A DNA stretch of 64,000 nt, from assembly GCA_038040325.1 (NCBI GenBank), contig JBBPIM010000006.1, forward strand, positions 1 through 64,000, in the 5' to 3' direction. A program made the translations under genes and the position numbers. The notes beneath the pieces were generated by a model, which was given only the letters and a program-made list of their open reading frames with translations, was not told the origin of the DNA and made no database searches. Positions 36,731-44,909 of this stretch are shown here, one piece after another. Within the stretch, counting starts at the first letter, position 1; each line of letters begins with the position of its first letter. The DNA comes from Mayfieldus profundus. GTDB lineage: Bacteria; Actinomycetota; Thermoleophilia; Solirubrobacterales; 70-9.

Positions 36731-38650
36731 TCAGCCGGTCCGATTCAGCTGCTCGTGGATCTCGCGCGCCACTTTGCCCGGCATCCCCGGCACCGCCTCC
36801 AGCTCCTCCCGCGAGGCGGCCATGAAGCGCTCGGGAGAGCCGAAGTGCTGCAGCAGCGCCCGCTTGCGAACCGGGCCCACGCCGCGCAGCTCGTCGAACA
36901 CGGAGCCGGTCATCGCGTGGTCGCGGCGCCCGCGGTGGTGCTCGATCGCGAAGCGGTGCGCCTCGTCGCGGACCCGCTGCAGCAGCTTCGAGGCCTCGGA
37001 GTCCGCGGGAAGATCGAGCGGCGCCGAGCTGCCGGGGAGGAACACCTCCTCGGCTCGCTTGGCGAGGCCAATCACCGTCGCCCCGCGCTCGGTGAACGGG
37101 CGCAGGGCACGCAGCCCGGCCGACAGCTGGCCCTTGCCGCCGTCGATCACGACCAGCGAGGGCAGCGAGGCGAAGCTCTCGTCGCGCTCGGCGTCGTGCG
37201 GGGAGAGGTCGGCCTGCTGCGTGTAGCGGTTGAGGCGCCGAGCCAGCACCTCCTCCATGGCCGCAAAGTCGTCCGGACCGCCGTTTTCGTTCCTCGTTGC
37301 TCGTTGCTCGTTCCTCGTTGCTCGTTCCTCGTTCCTCGTTCCTCGTATTTTGAAGCGGCGGTAGTGCGCCTTCTTGGTGGCGCCACCCTCGAACACCACC
37401 ATCGAGGCAACGGTGTGGTCGGGCCCGAGGTTGGAGATGTCGAATCCCTCGATCCGAACCGGAAGGTCCTCCATTCCCAGCGCCTCGCGCAGCGACGAGA
37501 GCGACTCGACCCGGCGCTGCCGGCGATGCTCGCGACGCAGCCGGTCCTGGTCCAGCGCCAGCTTCGCGTTGCGCTCGGCAAGCTCCCGCAGGCGCCGCTT
37601 GTCCCCCCGCTCGGCGACGCGTACCTCGACCGGAGCGCCGCGCCGCTCGCTGAGCGCCTCGGCGAGCAGCGGCGCGCGCTCGCGCAGGTACGGGCCGACG
37701 ACGATCAGGCGCGGAGCGGCGGGGGCGGCCGCGTAGTACTGGCCGATGAACTCCTCCGCCACCTCGTTCAGCTCGCGCTCGCCCTGGTTGTCGAGGTAGA
37801 AGCTCTGGCGCTCGGCGAGGATCCCGTCGCGCACCTGGAACACCTGGGCGTTGGCGTCGGTGCCCTCGGCCGCAACCCCGATCAGGTCGGCGGTCCCCAC
37901 GGCCGACCCGGACACGCGCTGGCGCTCGAACAGCGAGCGGACGGCGGCGAGCCGGTCGCGATGGACCGCCGCGCGCTCGAACTGCCTCGCCCCGGCCGCC
38001 TCCTCCATCTTTGCCTGCTCGCTTCGCTCGACCTGGTTGTAACGGCCGGAGAGGAAGTCGATGATCGCGTCGATGTTGCGCCGGTACTCGTCGCGATCCA
38101 CGTAGCCGACGCAGGGCGCCCCACAGCGCTTGATGTAGTAGTCGAGGCAGGGGCTTCCCGAGCGGCGGCCCGGCTCCGGGCCCTCGCAGGTCCGGTACTG
38201 GAACAGCTTGCCGAGCAGGTCGAGGGTCTCACGCACCCGCTTGGCGCTGGAGAAGGGGCCAAAATAGGCCCGGCCGGGCCGATGCTTCTCGCGCGTGAAG
38301 TACACCCGCGGGTACTCCTCGTCGAGGCTGATGCCCACGTAGGGGTACGACTTGTCGTCGCGCAGGCGGATGTTGAAGAGGGGGCGGTGTCGCTTGATGA
38401 AGCTCTGCTCGGCCAGCAGCGCCTCCGCCTCGGTCGAGGTTGCAAGGCATTCGATCGAAGCCACTCGCCGCGTCAGCTGGCTGTCGGCGCCCGAGAAGTG
38501 CGAGTTCACGCGCTTGCGGATCGAGCGCGCCTTGCCCACGTAGAGCACCGCGCCGCCACGGTCGCGGAACAGGTAGACGCCCGGCGAGTCGGGCAGGCTG
38601 CGCCGCTGCTCAGCGAGCGCGCGATCGCGGTCTGTTGCTTCTTCGGCCAT
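36731..38650 (-). CDS. uvrC: Excinuclease ABC subunit C
   Basis: 639 residues from the ATG at 38650. N-terminal GIY-YIG nuclease (SPGVYLFRDRGGAVLYVGKA), Cys-rich DYYIKRCGAPC, UVR motif (about residues 200-240), RNase-H-like C-terminal nuclease (IEGFDISNLG with catalytic Asp; VVIDGGKGQLSAG) and tandem HhH domains at the end (LRGVGPVRKRALLQHFG, VPGMPGKVAREIHEQL). It makes the dual incisions in nucleotide excision repair. An unusual 7-residue repeat, TRNEERA/TRNEQRA/TRNENGG, is inserted around residues 434-455 in the catalytic domain, encoded by a DNA heptamer repeat. Longer upstream reading is not needed: MAEEATDRDRAL fits the family start. Confidence 0.96.
   Translation of the reverse strand: MAEEATDRDRALAEQRRSLPDSPGVYLFRDRGGAVLYVGKARSIRKRVNSHFSGADSQLTRRVASIECLATSTEAEALLAEQSFIKRHRPLFNIRLRDDKSYPYVGISLDEEYPRVYFTREKHRPGRAYFGPFSSAKRVRETLDLLGKLFQYRTCEGPEPGRRSGSPCLDYYIKRCGAPCVGYVDRDEYRRNIDAIIDFLSGRYNQVERSEQAKMEEAAGARQFERAAVHRDRLAAVRSLFERQRVSGSAVGTADLIGVAAEGTDANAQVFQVRDGILAERQSFYLDNQGERELNEVAEEFIGQYYAAAPAAPRLIVVGPYLRERAPLLAEALSERRGAPVEVRVAERGDKRRLRELAERNAKLALDQDRLRREHRRQRRVESLSSLREALGMEDLPVRIEGFDISNLGPDHTVASMVVFEGGATKKAHYRRFKIRGTRNEERATRNEQRATRNENGGPDDFAAMEEVLARRLNRYTQQADLSPHDAERDESFASLPSLVVIDGGKGQLSAGLRALRPFTERGATVIGLAKRAEEVFLPGSSAPLDLPADSEASKLLQRVRDEAHRFAIEHHRGRRDHAMTGSVFDELRGVGPVRKRALLQHFGSPERFMAASREELEAVPGMPGKVAREIHEQLNRTG
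37287..37342. repeat. Heptamer tandem repeat inside uvrC
   Basis: Eight consecutive 7-base units of the form TCGTTSC (CGAGSAA on the coding strand). Three units span 21 bases, so the protein shows a 7-residue period. It is inserted between two conserved parts of the UvrC RNase-H-like domain and keeps the frame. A related heptamer array is at 30639-30666. Confidence 0.92.
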
Positions 38651-38714
38651 CAGGTCAAAGGGTAGGCTCCTGGCCACACGGCCAGTCCATCCAAGGCTCA
38701 GAAACGGAGACCAG

Positions 38715-39539
38715 ATGACCACCGAGACGCTCAGCCCACCCGAGCTGGAGACGATGCAGCTCGAGATCGACGGCCAGATCGGGACGCTCACTCTCAACCG
38801 TCCCGACGCTCTCAACGCGATGAGCCCGGAGATGATCGGCGAGTTCACGGTGGCCTTCGCATGGCTCGCCGACCGCGCCCCGCTGCGCGCTCTGATCATC
38901 ACCGGCGCCGGAAGGGCGTTCTCGTCCGGAGGCGACGTCACCTGGTTCGAAAAGGGCGTGCAATCGGATGACTTCGACCTGCCGGCCGACGTGCGCCGCG
39001 GCGCCGAGGTGCTGCACCAGGCGATCGTCGACATGCAGCGCATCCCCTATCCGGTGATCGCAGCCGTCAACGGCCCGGCCGCCGGCGCCGGCTTCTCGAT
39101 GGCACTCGCCAGCGACATCCGGATCGCCGCCGAGAGTGCGTTCTTCGCCTGCGCCTACGGGCGCATCGGCGCCTCGCCGGACGGCGGCATGACCTACTTC
39201 CTGCCGCGGGTCGTGGGCCCGAGCCGGGCGCTGGAGATCCTGCTCAACGACCCCAACATGACCGCCCAGGACGCGCTTGCCGAGCGCCTCGTCTCCGAGG
39301 TGGTCCCGGACGGCGAGCTGATGGAGCGGGCGCGGGAGAAGGCCGAGAAGCTCGCCGCAAAGGCCCCGCACTACGTGCGGATGGCGAAGCTGCTGTGCGG
39401 GCAGAGCATTCAGAACAGCCTCACCGAGCACCTCCAGCTCGAGCGCCACGGGATCGCCGACAGCATGGCCACCGAGGACCTGCACGCAGGCGTCACGGCC
39501 TTCTTCGGAGGCGAGAAGCCCGAGTTCAGCGGCCGCTGA
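38715..39539 (+). CDS. Enoyl-CoA hydratase/isomerase family protein
   Basis: 274 residues, crotonase fold: GTLTLNRPDALNAMSPEM, ITGAGRAFSSGGDV (oxyanion hole), NGPAAGAGFSMALASDIRIAAESA and FACAYGRIGASPDGGMTYFLPR. The position of the second catalytic glutamate is occupied by the SPDGG segment, so isomerase or another crotonase activity is as likely as hydration. GGAG 9 bases before the ATG. Likely part of fatty-acid or branched-chain degradation. Confidence 0.88.
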   Translation: MTTETLSPPELETMQLEIDGQIGTLTLNRPDALNAMSPEMIGEFTVAFAWLADRAPLRALIITGAGRAFSSGGDVTWFEKGVQSDDFDLPADVRRGAEVLHQAIVDMQRIPYPVIAAVNGPAAGAGFSMALASDIRIAAESAFFACAYGRIGASPDGGMTYFLPRVVGPSRALEILLNDPNMTAQDALAERLVSEVVPDGELMERAREKAEKLAAKAPHYVRMAKLLCGQSIQNSLTEHLQLERHGIADSMATEDLHAGVTAFFGGEKPEFSGR

Positions 39540-39604
39540 CCGTCGGACCCGACGGTCGCGGCGGTAGAGTTCGCGGCAGGCTTACGACCATGAAAGGACC
39601 TCGG

Positions 39605-40033
39605 ATGAAGAAGGCAACCGCTCTGTTCCTTGTGCTGTCCGCACTCGCCCTCGCCGCCTGCGGCGGCGGCGGCGATGACACGACCGCGGCGACCGGCGGG
39701 GAGACGACTGCTGCCCAGGGCGGCGGTGGTGGCGGCGGAGGCGGTGGCGGCGAGACGCTGAAGCTCTCGGCCGACCCCAGCGGCGCCTTCAAGTACAACA
39801 CCGACCAGCTCAGCGCCAAGGCCGGCCCGGTGACGATCGACTTCGACAACCCGGCTGCGGTGTCCCACGACGTCACCATCGAGAAGGACGGCAGCGAGGT
39901 CGCCGCCTCGGACCTGGTGGCGGCTGGGAGCACCTCGGTGACGGCTCAGCTGAAGCCGGGCGAGTACACCTACTACTGCAGCGTGCCGGGGCATCGCGAA
40001 GGCGGCATGGAAGGCACCCTGACCGTCAAGTAG
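39605..40033 (+). CDS. Cupredoxin-like lipoprotein
   Basis: 142 residues from the ATG at 39605, which has AAAGGA six bases upstream (an ATG at 39590 lacks one). Signal peptide with lipobox LALAAC, an 11-glycine linker after TTAAQ, then a plastocyanin/azurin-like copper domain: AAVSHDVTIEKDG (first His), YTYYCSVPGHREGGMEGTLTV (Cys, His, Met). All four type-1 copper ligands are present. Probably a wall-tethered electron carrier. Confidence 0.9.
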   Translation: MKKATALFLVLSALALAACGGGGDDTTAATGGETTAAQGGGGGGGGGGGETLKLSADPSGAFKYNTDQLSAKAGPVTIDFDNPAAVSHDVTIEKDGSEVAASDLVAAGSTSVTAQLKPGEYTYYCSVPGHREGGMEGTLTVK

Positions 40034-40054
40034 TCCCAGCGTCCGCGACGCTTT

Positions 40055-40120
40055 GTTGAGGCGGCCGCCCTCCGGGGCCGGCCGTTGCGGCGGCCGGCCC
40101 GACCGTTCTGGCCCGGCTCA
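40055..40120. terminator. Large GC-rich inverted-repeat cluster, probable bidirectional terminator
   Basis: GGGCCGGCCG (40075-40084) and CGGCCGGCCC (40091-40100) pair perfectly around a 6-base loop. Flanking GTTGAG (about 40055) and CTCAAC (about 40116) can extend the structure. It lies between the convergent cupredoxin and MaoC genes. No T-run. The remaining bases to 40179 hold nothing else I recognise. Confidence 0.6.
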
Positions 40121-40179
40121 ACAGTTGAAGCGGCGCCATTTTCACCCTCTCCGCGGGCGGAAATGGCGACAGTTCCGAT

Positions 40180-40647
40180 TTACTCCGGTAGGGCGCGGCC
40201 GACGCTGTCGGCGACGCAGCAGGGCTTGTCCGCGCCCTCGACCTCGAGCGTGAAGCGGGTGACGACCTGCCACCAGCCGTCGCCCACGTCCTCGACCTCG
40301 ACGATCTCGGCCTTGGCGCGAACCTTGCTTCCGGCCGGCACGGGCGCCGGGAAGCGCACCTTGTTCCAGCCGTAGTTGACGCCGAGCTTGAAGCCGCTGG
40401 ACTGGATCAGGTCCTGGCGAAAGCCGTCGATCAGCGAGAGCGTGAGGTTGCCGTGGGCAATGGTGCCGCCGAACGGGCTCTCCTCCTTTGCGCGCTCGAC
40501 GTCCACGTGGATCCACTGATGGTCGCCGGAGAGGTCGGCGAAGGCGTTGATGTCTTCCTGGGTGACCTCGCGCCAGTCGCCCGGCCCCACCTCCTTGCCG
40601 AGAAGCTCCTTGACGCCCTCGATGCCCTTGATTTCCGCCAGTGCCAC
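40180..40647 (-). CDS. MaoC-like (R)-specific enoyl-CoA hydratase / dehydratase
   Basis: 155 residues from a GTG at 40647. Hot-dog fold with the hydratase-2 motif: FADLSGDHQWIHVD(VER)AKESP-type segment (catalytic Asp and His) followed by GGTIAHGNLTLSLI, and NYGWNKVRFPAPVPAGSKVRAKAEI. Closest in pattern to MaoC family dehydratases such as those acting on short-chain enoyl-CoA. Eleven bases downstream of the large fusion gene; a functional link is not obvious. Confidence 0.9.
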   Translation of the reverse strand: MALAEIKGIEGVKELLGKEVGPGDWREVTQEDINAFADLSGDHQWIHVDVERAKEESPFGGTIAHGNLTLSLIDGFRQDLIQSSGFKLGVNYGWNKVRFPAPVPAGSKVRAKAEIVEVEDVGDGWWQVVTRFTLEVEGADKPCCVADSVGRALPE

Positions 40648-40658
40648 GGCCGCGGAGC

Positions 40659-42614
40659 CTACTCGACCAACCGCACCTCGAACGGCGGGCTGATCAGCGC
40701 TCCGGCGCCGTCGAGCAGGGCGAGGATGCGGGCGACGTAGGCGACAGTCTCGGGGTATGGCGGGATGCAGCGGCAACCCGCCACCGCCCCCTCACCTGCG
40801 TTGTAGGCGGCCAGCGCCAGGCGCACCGAGCCGAGGCTGCGTAGCAGGTCCGACATCAGGTGGGCTTGGGCGTCGATCGCGGCCTCGGGGTCGAAGGGGT
40901 TCCGCAATCCGTAGGACGCCGCCGTCGAGGGCATGAACTGGGCGATCCCCTGGGCGCCTGCGAACGATACGGCGCCCGGGTCGAACCCGGACTCCGCCAT
41001 CAGCTGGGCGGCGAGCAGCGCCGCGGACACATTCCAACGGGCGGCAGATCGCAGCAGCGGCCCCCGGAACCGGACGGGCACGAACTCCGGCAGTCCCCCG
41101 GCGCCGTCGGCACGGGGGTCCGCCGCGCTGCCGCCGGGACCGGCCAGCTCGCCCGCGGCCGAGCACGGCGGCGGCCCGGCGATGTAGCCGAAGTGCCATG
41201 CCTCCCAGGAGTAACGGCGCAGGAAGCCGAAGCGCCGAGCGTTGGCGGCCAGCCAGGCGTAGGCGCCGGGCGGCCCGAGGTCGAGCTCGGTAGCGCAGCG
41301 GTGCAGCGACTGGCCCGGGGGCGCGACCCAGGTGGGATCGGGATGCGCGGCGAACAGCTCGGCCTGCTCGGCATCGGAGCGAAAGCCCGAGGTGACGGTC
41401 AGCACCAGCCCCGCACGCGAGGCGGCAGCCGCCATGCGGTCGAAGGCGGCGGCGACGTCGGGGCGCATCGGCTTTCCCTGCCGATAGGCGAGCGGGCCCG
41501 AGTAGCCGCCGCCACTCGCATAGGCGGGCAGGTCCGCCGCACCACCGGCTGGCGCAGTCGCCTCGGCCACCGCGTAGACGACCACCGGCTCGCGGCGCTC
41601 GCTTCCGGCCCTGTGCTCGTCGCCGGCCTCGAGCTCCCCGACCAGGGTGACGCGGGCGCGCAGCGGTGGAAAGGCCTCGGCGTCGGGGAAGCGGATCCGC
41701 ACCCGTTGAGGATCTGCGCCGTTCGCGTCCGCCGCCCGCAGCGCCGCGGAGCGGGCGCGCCGGAGGTACTCCGCCCGGCCGATGCGGGCCGGGTTGACCG
41801 ACCCGTCGGGGAGGCGTGCGGGGGCGGTGACCCGGGGCAGGTCGTCACGCATCGAACGAGCAGCCGAAAGCGCCGCCAGGTCGGCGGCACGCTGGAGGCG
41901 CCCCTTGCCGGTCAGCGCGCCGGCGATCGAGACCACGGCCAGGACGCCGATCATCAGGATCGCGATCGCGCCGACGACCGCCGGCAGCGCCTGGCCCCCC
42001 GCACCCAGCAGCAGGCGCGACCAGCGGCGCAGGCGCGGCTCCTCCGGGCCACCGACACGCACCCCGGCCAGGGCCCGCCGCGCCGCCGCCCAACCCGGCC
42101 CACGCGAGGCGACCCGCACGCACACTCCGCGGTGGTGCAGGTCGCGCACCGCCAGCGACACCAGCGCGCGATCGCGGGGGAGCTCGGCCCGCAGCAGGGC
42201 ACCACGGACGCACAGGCCCCGGTGCGCAAGCGCCTCCTGCCAGAGGTTCGGGGCTACGTGCAACACGCAGGCACCGGATCGCGGCAGCAGCTCCACCGCC
42301 GCCGCGGCCCGGTCGAGGACCTCGGGACAGACTGGCAGCCCAAGCTGGCAGACAAGGCCGCGCGCCACCGCGTCTCCTGCCGCGGTCCCCGCCAGCCGTT
42401 CCTCCAGCTCGCGCGCGGCCGGCGAGGCCAGCAGGGTGGCGCGCCGCGCCCGCGCCGGCAGGCCGACCTCGATCAGGAGGGTCGGGCGCTCGCCTTCCGC
42501 CGCCGCCACCGCGATCGCCGCGGCCAGAGCGTCGCCGCCCCGGGCCCCGCCCACCGACGTGACCAGCAGCGAGCTCGGCGTCGAAGCCGCTGCCACCTGC
42601 CGGGCGTCGCTCAT
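40659..42614 (-). CDS. TadZ-like/TadG/VanY/SLT fusion: pilus-type anchor plus two peptidoglycan hydrolase domains
   Basis: 651 residues from the ATG at 42614, which overlaps the TadE stop by four bases. Residues 1-190 look like a degenerate P-loop ATPase of the MinD/TadZ type (SLLVTSVGGARGGDALAAAI where a Walker A would be, TLLIEV). Residues 205-350 match a TadG-like module: membrane helix 208-232, then GRLQRAADLAALSAARS. Residues 362-476 form a VanY D,D-carboxypeptidase domain: SGFRSDAEQ, SLHRCATELDLG (His438, Asp445), EAWHFGY (His474). Residues 525-620 form a lytic transglycosylase domain: MAESGF (Glu541), GAQGIAQFMPSTAASYGL, LAAYNAGEGAV. Both enzyme domains look intact. It is the third gene of a TadE-TadE operon with no pilus motor gene near. 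Confidence 0.85.
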   Translation of the reverse strand: MSDARQVAAASTPSSLLVTSVGGARGGDALAAAIAVAAAEGERPTLLIEVGLPARARRATLLASPAARELEERLAGTAAGDAVARGLVCQLGLPVCPEVLDRAAAAVELLPRSGACVLHVAPNLWQEALAHRGLCVRGALLRAELPRDRALVSLAVRDLHHRGVCVRVASRGPGWAAARRALAGVRVGGPEEPRLRRWSRLLLGAGGQALPAVVGAIAILMIGVLAVVSIAGALTGKGRLQRAADLAALSAARSMRDDLPRVTAPARLPDGSVNPARIGRAEYLRRARSAALRAADANGADPQRVRIRFPDAEAFPPLRARVTLVGELEAGDEHRAGSERREPVVVYAVAEATAPAGGAADLPAYASGGGYSGPLAYRQGKPMRPDVAAAFDRMAAAASRAGLVLTVTSGFRSDAEQAELFAAHPDPTWVAPPGQSLHRCATELDLGPPGAYAWLAANARRFGFLRRYSWEAWHFGYIAGPPPCSAAGELAGPGGSAADPRADGAGGLPEFVPVRFRGPLLRSAARWNVSAALLAAQLMAESGFDPGAVSFAGAQGIAQFMPSTAASYGLRNPFDPEAAIDAQAHLMSDLLRSLGSVRLALAAYNAGEGAVAGCRCIPPYPETVAYVARILALLDGAGALISPPFEVRLVE

Positions 42615-42949
42615 CGCGCCCTCCGCACCCACGCAGAGGAGCTCACGGCGAGCTTCTCGGACAGCGCCGGAACAGGCGAGGGCGTACGCAGCCGCACCGT
42701 TACCCGCCCGCCCCTGATCTCGACCGAGGCGCGCTCGCGCGCCCATCCGGGCAGCGCGTCGCGCACCGCCTGCTCGGGCTGGGCCCGGGAGGCGAGCGCG
42801 ATCGCCCCCGCCTCGGCGGCGCCGTCGGCCAGGGTCAGGGCAAGCCCCGCCGCCAGCAGCTGCAGCGCCAGCAGCGCTGCCAACAGCAGGGCCGGAAGCC
42901 CGGCGACCAGCTCGACCGAGGCCTGGCCGCGCTCAGCGTGCAGCCGCAT
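42611..42949 (-). CDS. TadE-like pseudopilin-type protein
   Basis: 112 residues: RGQASVELVAGLPALLLAALLALQLLAAGLALTLA is the TadE N-terminal signature (G-x-x-S/A-V-E-L followed by one membrane helix), then a small beta-rich outside domain (VEIRGGRVTVRLRTPSPVP). Overlaps the upstream TadE gene by 17 bases and the fusion gene by four, so the three are translated as one unit. Confidence 0.82.
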   Translation of the reverse strand: MRLHAERGQASVELVAGLPALLLAALLALQLLAAGLALTLADGAAEAGAIALASRAQPEQAVRDALPGWARERASVEIRGGRVTVRLRTPSPVPALSEKLAVSSSAWVRRAR

Positions 42950-43310
42950 CGGACGTTCCCAGCGAGGAGCGCGCGTCGACGCTCAGCGGCGGAAGCACGG
43001 ACAGAAGCTCCGGCACCCTGACCCGCACGCGCACGCCGTCCCCGTCGCGCACCGAGGCGCCCTGTCGCAGCGCCGGCGGCAGCGCCCGCAGCGCCGCTCC
43101 CCCGGCCTCCCCGCCCACGTGAGCAGCTCGGGCGCCGGCCCGCGCCGCGATGCCGGCGGACCACAGCGAGGCGCCGGCCAGCGCGACCTGCGCCGCCACC
43201 AGCAGCGCCAGCCCGAGCATCGGTATCACCGCGATCAGCTCGACCGAGGCGGAGCCGCGTTGCCTGACCGGGGCTTCGCTGGGGCGGGCGGACTGAACTC
43301 GGAGCAGCAT
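42933..43310 (-). CDS. TadE-like pseudopilin-type protein
   Basis: 125 residues: RGSASVELIAVIPMLGLALLVAAQVALAGASLWSAG is the TadE signature and helix; the outside part ends in VRVRVRVPELLSVLPPLSVDARSS. First gene of the three-gene Tad-like operon. The gene upstream on the same strand (DUF559) is unrelated and 73 bases away. Confidence 0.82.
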   Translation of the reverse strand: MLLRVQSARPSEAPVRQRGSASVELIAVIPMLGLALLVAAQVALAGASLWSAGIAARAGARAAHVGGEAGGAALRALPPALRQGASVRDGDGVRVRVRVPELLSVLPPLSVDARSSLGTSDAAAR

Positions 43311-43383
43311 GCGCCGACGCTCGCAGGTGGCGGGGCGTGGATGACACGCGAAATCGAAAGATTCCGCGACTAACGACTCGCGA

Positions 43384-44217
43384 TCAGTCGTGCATTAGCT
43401 GGTGCAGCGCCTCGACGATAAGGCGTGGCTCCTCGGCAACCTGCAGGTAGGAGAACCGCAGCACCTGGTAGCCCAAGAGGCGCAGTTGCAGGTCGCGGGC
43501 GTGATCGTCTTCGAAGGCTTGGCGGCCGCGGTGGTAACGGTAGCCGTCGGTCTCGACGATCAATGCCTGCTCGCGCCAGAAGAAATCCACTACGAACGGC
43601 CCGACCTTCGCGTTGACCTCCGGGGTGGGAAAGCGGTGGCGGCGGCAGAGACGCAGGAAGCGGTGCTCGAGCTCGCTTCGAGTGCGGTCGAGGTCCTGGT
43701 CTTCTTCAAGGGGAAGCCCCAGAACCGCTGCCTGGCGCGTCGCTTGACGAAGGGTGACCGCATCGACGTGGCGGCCCAGGTCGGCCAGGGTACGGATCGG
43801 GCTTGTGAGGGGGATGTTCCGGCGGCGGGTCACCAACGTCAGGTTGAGGGTGCGCGAGCGGTGGAGATGGATGCCCTGGCGCTTGGCGCGACTTCCCGCG
43901 TCCGGGACGGTCACGTGGATGGGGCCGGGCACCGCCGGCAGCAGCCCCCATAAGGCTGCTGCCGAGCGGTGACTGAGGACGGCGCCTCTTCCGCAGGCCA
44001 GCACGGCGGCCATCCATCTGCCCTCCTGGCTCACGCCTCCGTGTCCGATCGCGTATACGCCGCGGTGGAGCCGGTGGAGCGTTCCCGCTCGTACACGTCG
44101 AAGCACGGCGTACCTGTCGAGACCGGCGGATTCGAGCTGCTGGACGGAAACTACCCCGTGCTGCCGAGTCGCGATCTGGGCAGCTAACTGGCCGGGTGCG
44201 GCGCGTTTGTTGCGCAT
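43384..44217 (-). CDS. AbiEi-antitoxin N-domain plus DUF559 (VSR-like nuclease fold) protein
   Basis: 277 residues from the ATG at 44217. N-terminal winged helix like the type IV antitoxin AbiEi (ATRQHGVVSVQQLESAGLDRYAVLRRVRAGTLHRLHRGVYAIG), a middle SHRSAAALWGLLP region, and a C-terminal DUF559 domain with PD-(D/E)xK-like elements: VGPFVVDFFWREQALIVETDGYRYH, then RDLQLRLLGYQVLRFSYLQV. This architecture is very common in Thermoleophilia as many paralogues. No AbiEii toxin partner is adjacent. Almost no leader precedes the ATG, so it may be leaderless. Role in defence is an inference. Confidence 0.83.
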   Translation of the reverse strand: MRNKRAAPGQLAAQIATRQHGVVSVQQLESAGLDRYAVLRRVRAGTLHRLHRGVYAIGHGGVSQEGRWMAAVLACGRGAVLSHRSAAALWGLLPAVPGPIHVTVPDAGSRAKRQGIHLHRSRTLNLTLVTRRRNIPLTSPIRTLADLGRHVDAVTLRQATRQAAVLGLPLEEDQDLDRTRSELEHRFLRLCRRHRFPTPEVNAKVGPFVVDFFWREQALIVETDGYRYHRGRQAFEDDHARDLQLRLLGYQVLRFSYLQVAEEPRLIVEALHQLMHD

Positions 44218-44287
44218 AGCGCAACTAAGTCGCCGCGGAGGGCGGTTCGCCCCCTGCCGCGAGCCTAGTTCGCCCCCGGCTGCGACG

Positions 44288-44647
44288 CTAGTACGTGTTG
44301 GCCTCGATCCAGATCCGCCAGATCGCCGCAACAGAGGCGCCCAGCAGGACGATCCAGGCCAGGGTGCCTCCGCCGGAGTTGAAGAACTCGTCGGTGCCGG
44401 CGATCAGCAGCGCGATCAGGCCCAGCGCCCCGAACAGGATCGCCCGACGGCCGTCGCTGAGGGTCGCCATGGTGAGCTGGTTCTGGCGGTAGAGCGTGTA
44501 GGCGAAGGCGGCCAGCGCCGCCAGAAAGCCCATCGTGAGCGCGGTCAGCACGGTATTGGCGGCGTTTCCCCCGCCCGGCACGAAGGCGACACCGAGCGCC
44601 AGCACCAAAATGATCAGCACGTTGCGAACGTGCTTAAGGCCGCGCAT
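44288..44647 (-). CDS. Four-helix membrane protein of unknown function
   Basis: 119 residues with four predicted membrane helices (NVLIILVLALGVAFVPG, VLTALTMGFLAALAAFAYTLY, AILFGALGLIALLIAG, AWIVLLGASVAAIWRIWIE) and a short basic YRQNQLTMATLSDGRRA cytoplasmic loop. I do not recognise a named family. It follows the small membrane protein and PiT genes on the same strand by 19 bases and could be part of that operon. Confidence 0.72.
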   Translation of the reverse strand: MRGLKHVRNVLIILVLALGVAFVPGGGNAANTVLTALTMGFLAALAAFAYTLYRQNQLTMATLSDGRRAILFGALGLIALLIAGTDEFFNSGGGTLAWIVLLGASVAAIWRIWIEANTY

Positions 44648-44666
44648 GGACGGGATTGTAGGCCGC

Positions 44667-44906
44667 CTACTTCTGGGTCATCACGATGATGCCGAACACC
44701 ACCGAGCCGATCGTGGCCGCCAGCGCCATCCCGGCGATGACCGCGGCCACGGCGGCCGCTGCGGGGCGCTCGTCGCGGCTCAGGTCGGCGAAGCGGGTGG
44801 CGCCGTAGATCGCGAGCGAGAAGACGATCGTCACGCCGACGCCCGCGACCAGCGCGTAGACGACGGTCTCGAGCAGCTCCTTGGTCTCGACGACGGTTGC
44901 GAGCAT
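44667..44906 (-). CDS. Two-helix small membrane protein next to the PiT transporter
   Basis: 79 residues: VVYALVAGVGVTIVFSLAIYGATRF, a charged loop (DLSRDERP), and AVAAVIAGMALAATIGSVVFGIIVM. The gene lies three bases behind the PiT stop, so co-translation is likely. It may be an accessory to the transporter. No family name can be given. Confidence 0.75.
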   Translation of the reverse strand: MLATVVETKELLETVVYALVAGVGVTIVFSLAIYGATRFADLSRDERPAAAAVAAVIAGMALAATIGSVVFGIIVMTQK

Positions 44907-44909
44907 CGT

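Noticed and set aside
37287..37342. CRISPR array
   Set aside because: The units are seven bases long and contiguous with no spacers; it is a simple tandem repeat inside uvrC. No CRISPR array is visible anywhere in the window.
43384..44217. Two-gene AbiE toxin-antitoxin system
   Set aside because: Only the AbiEi-like N-domain is present, fused to DUF559; no AbiEii nucleotidyltransferase gene is adjacent, so a TA system is not supported.
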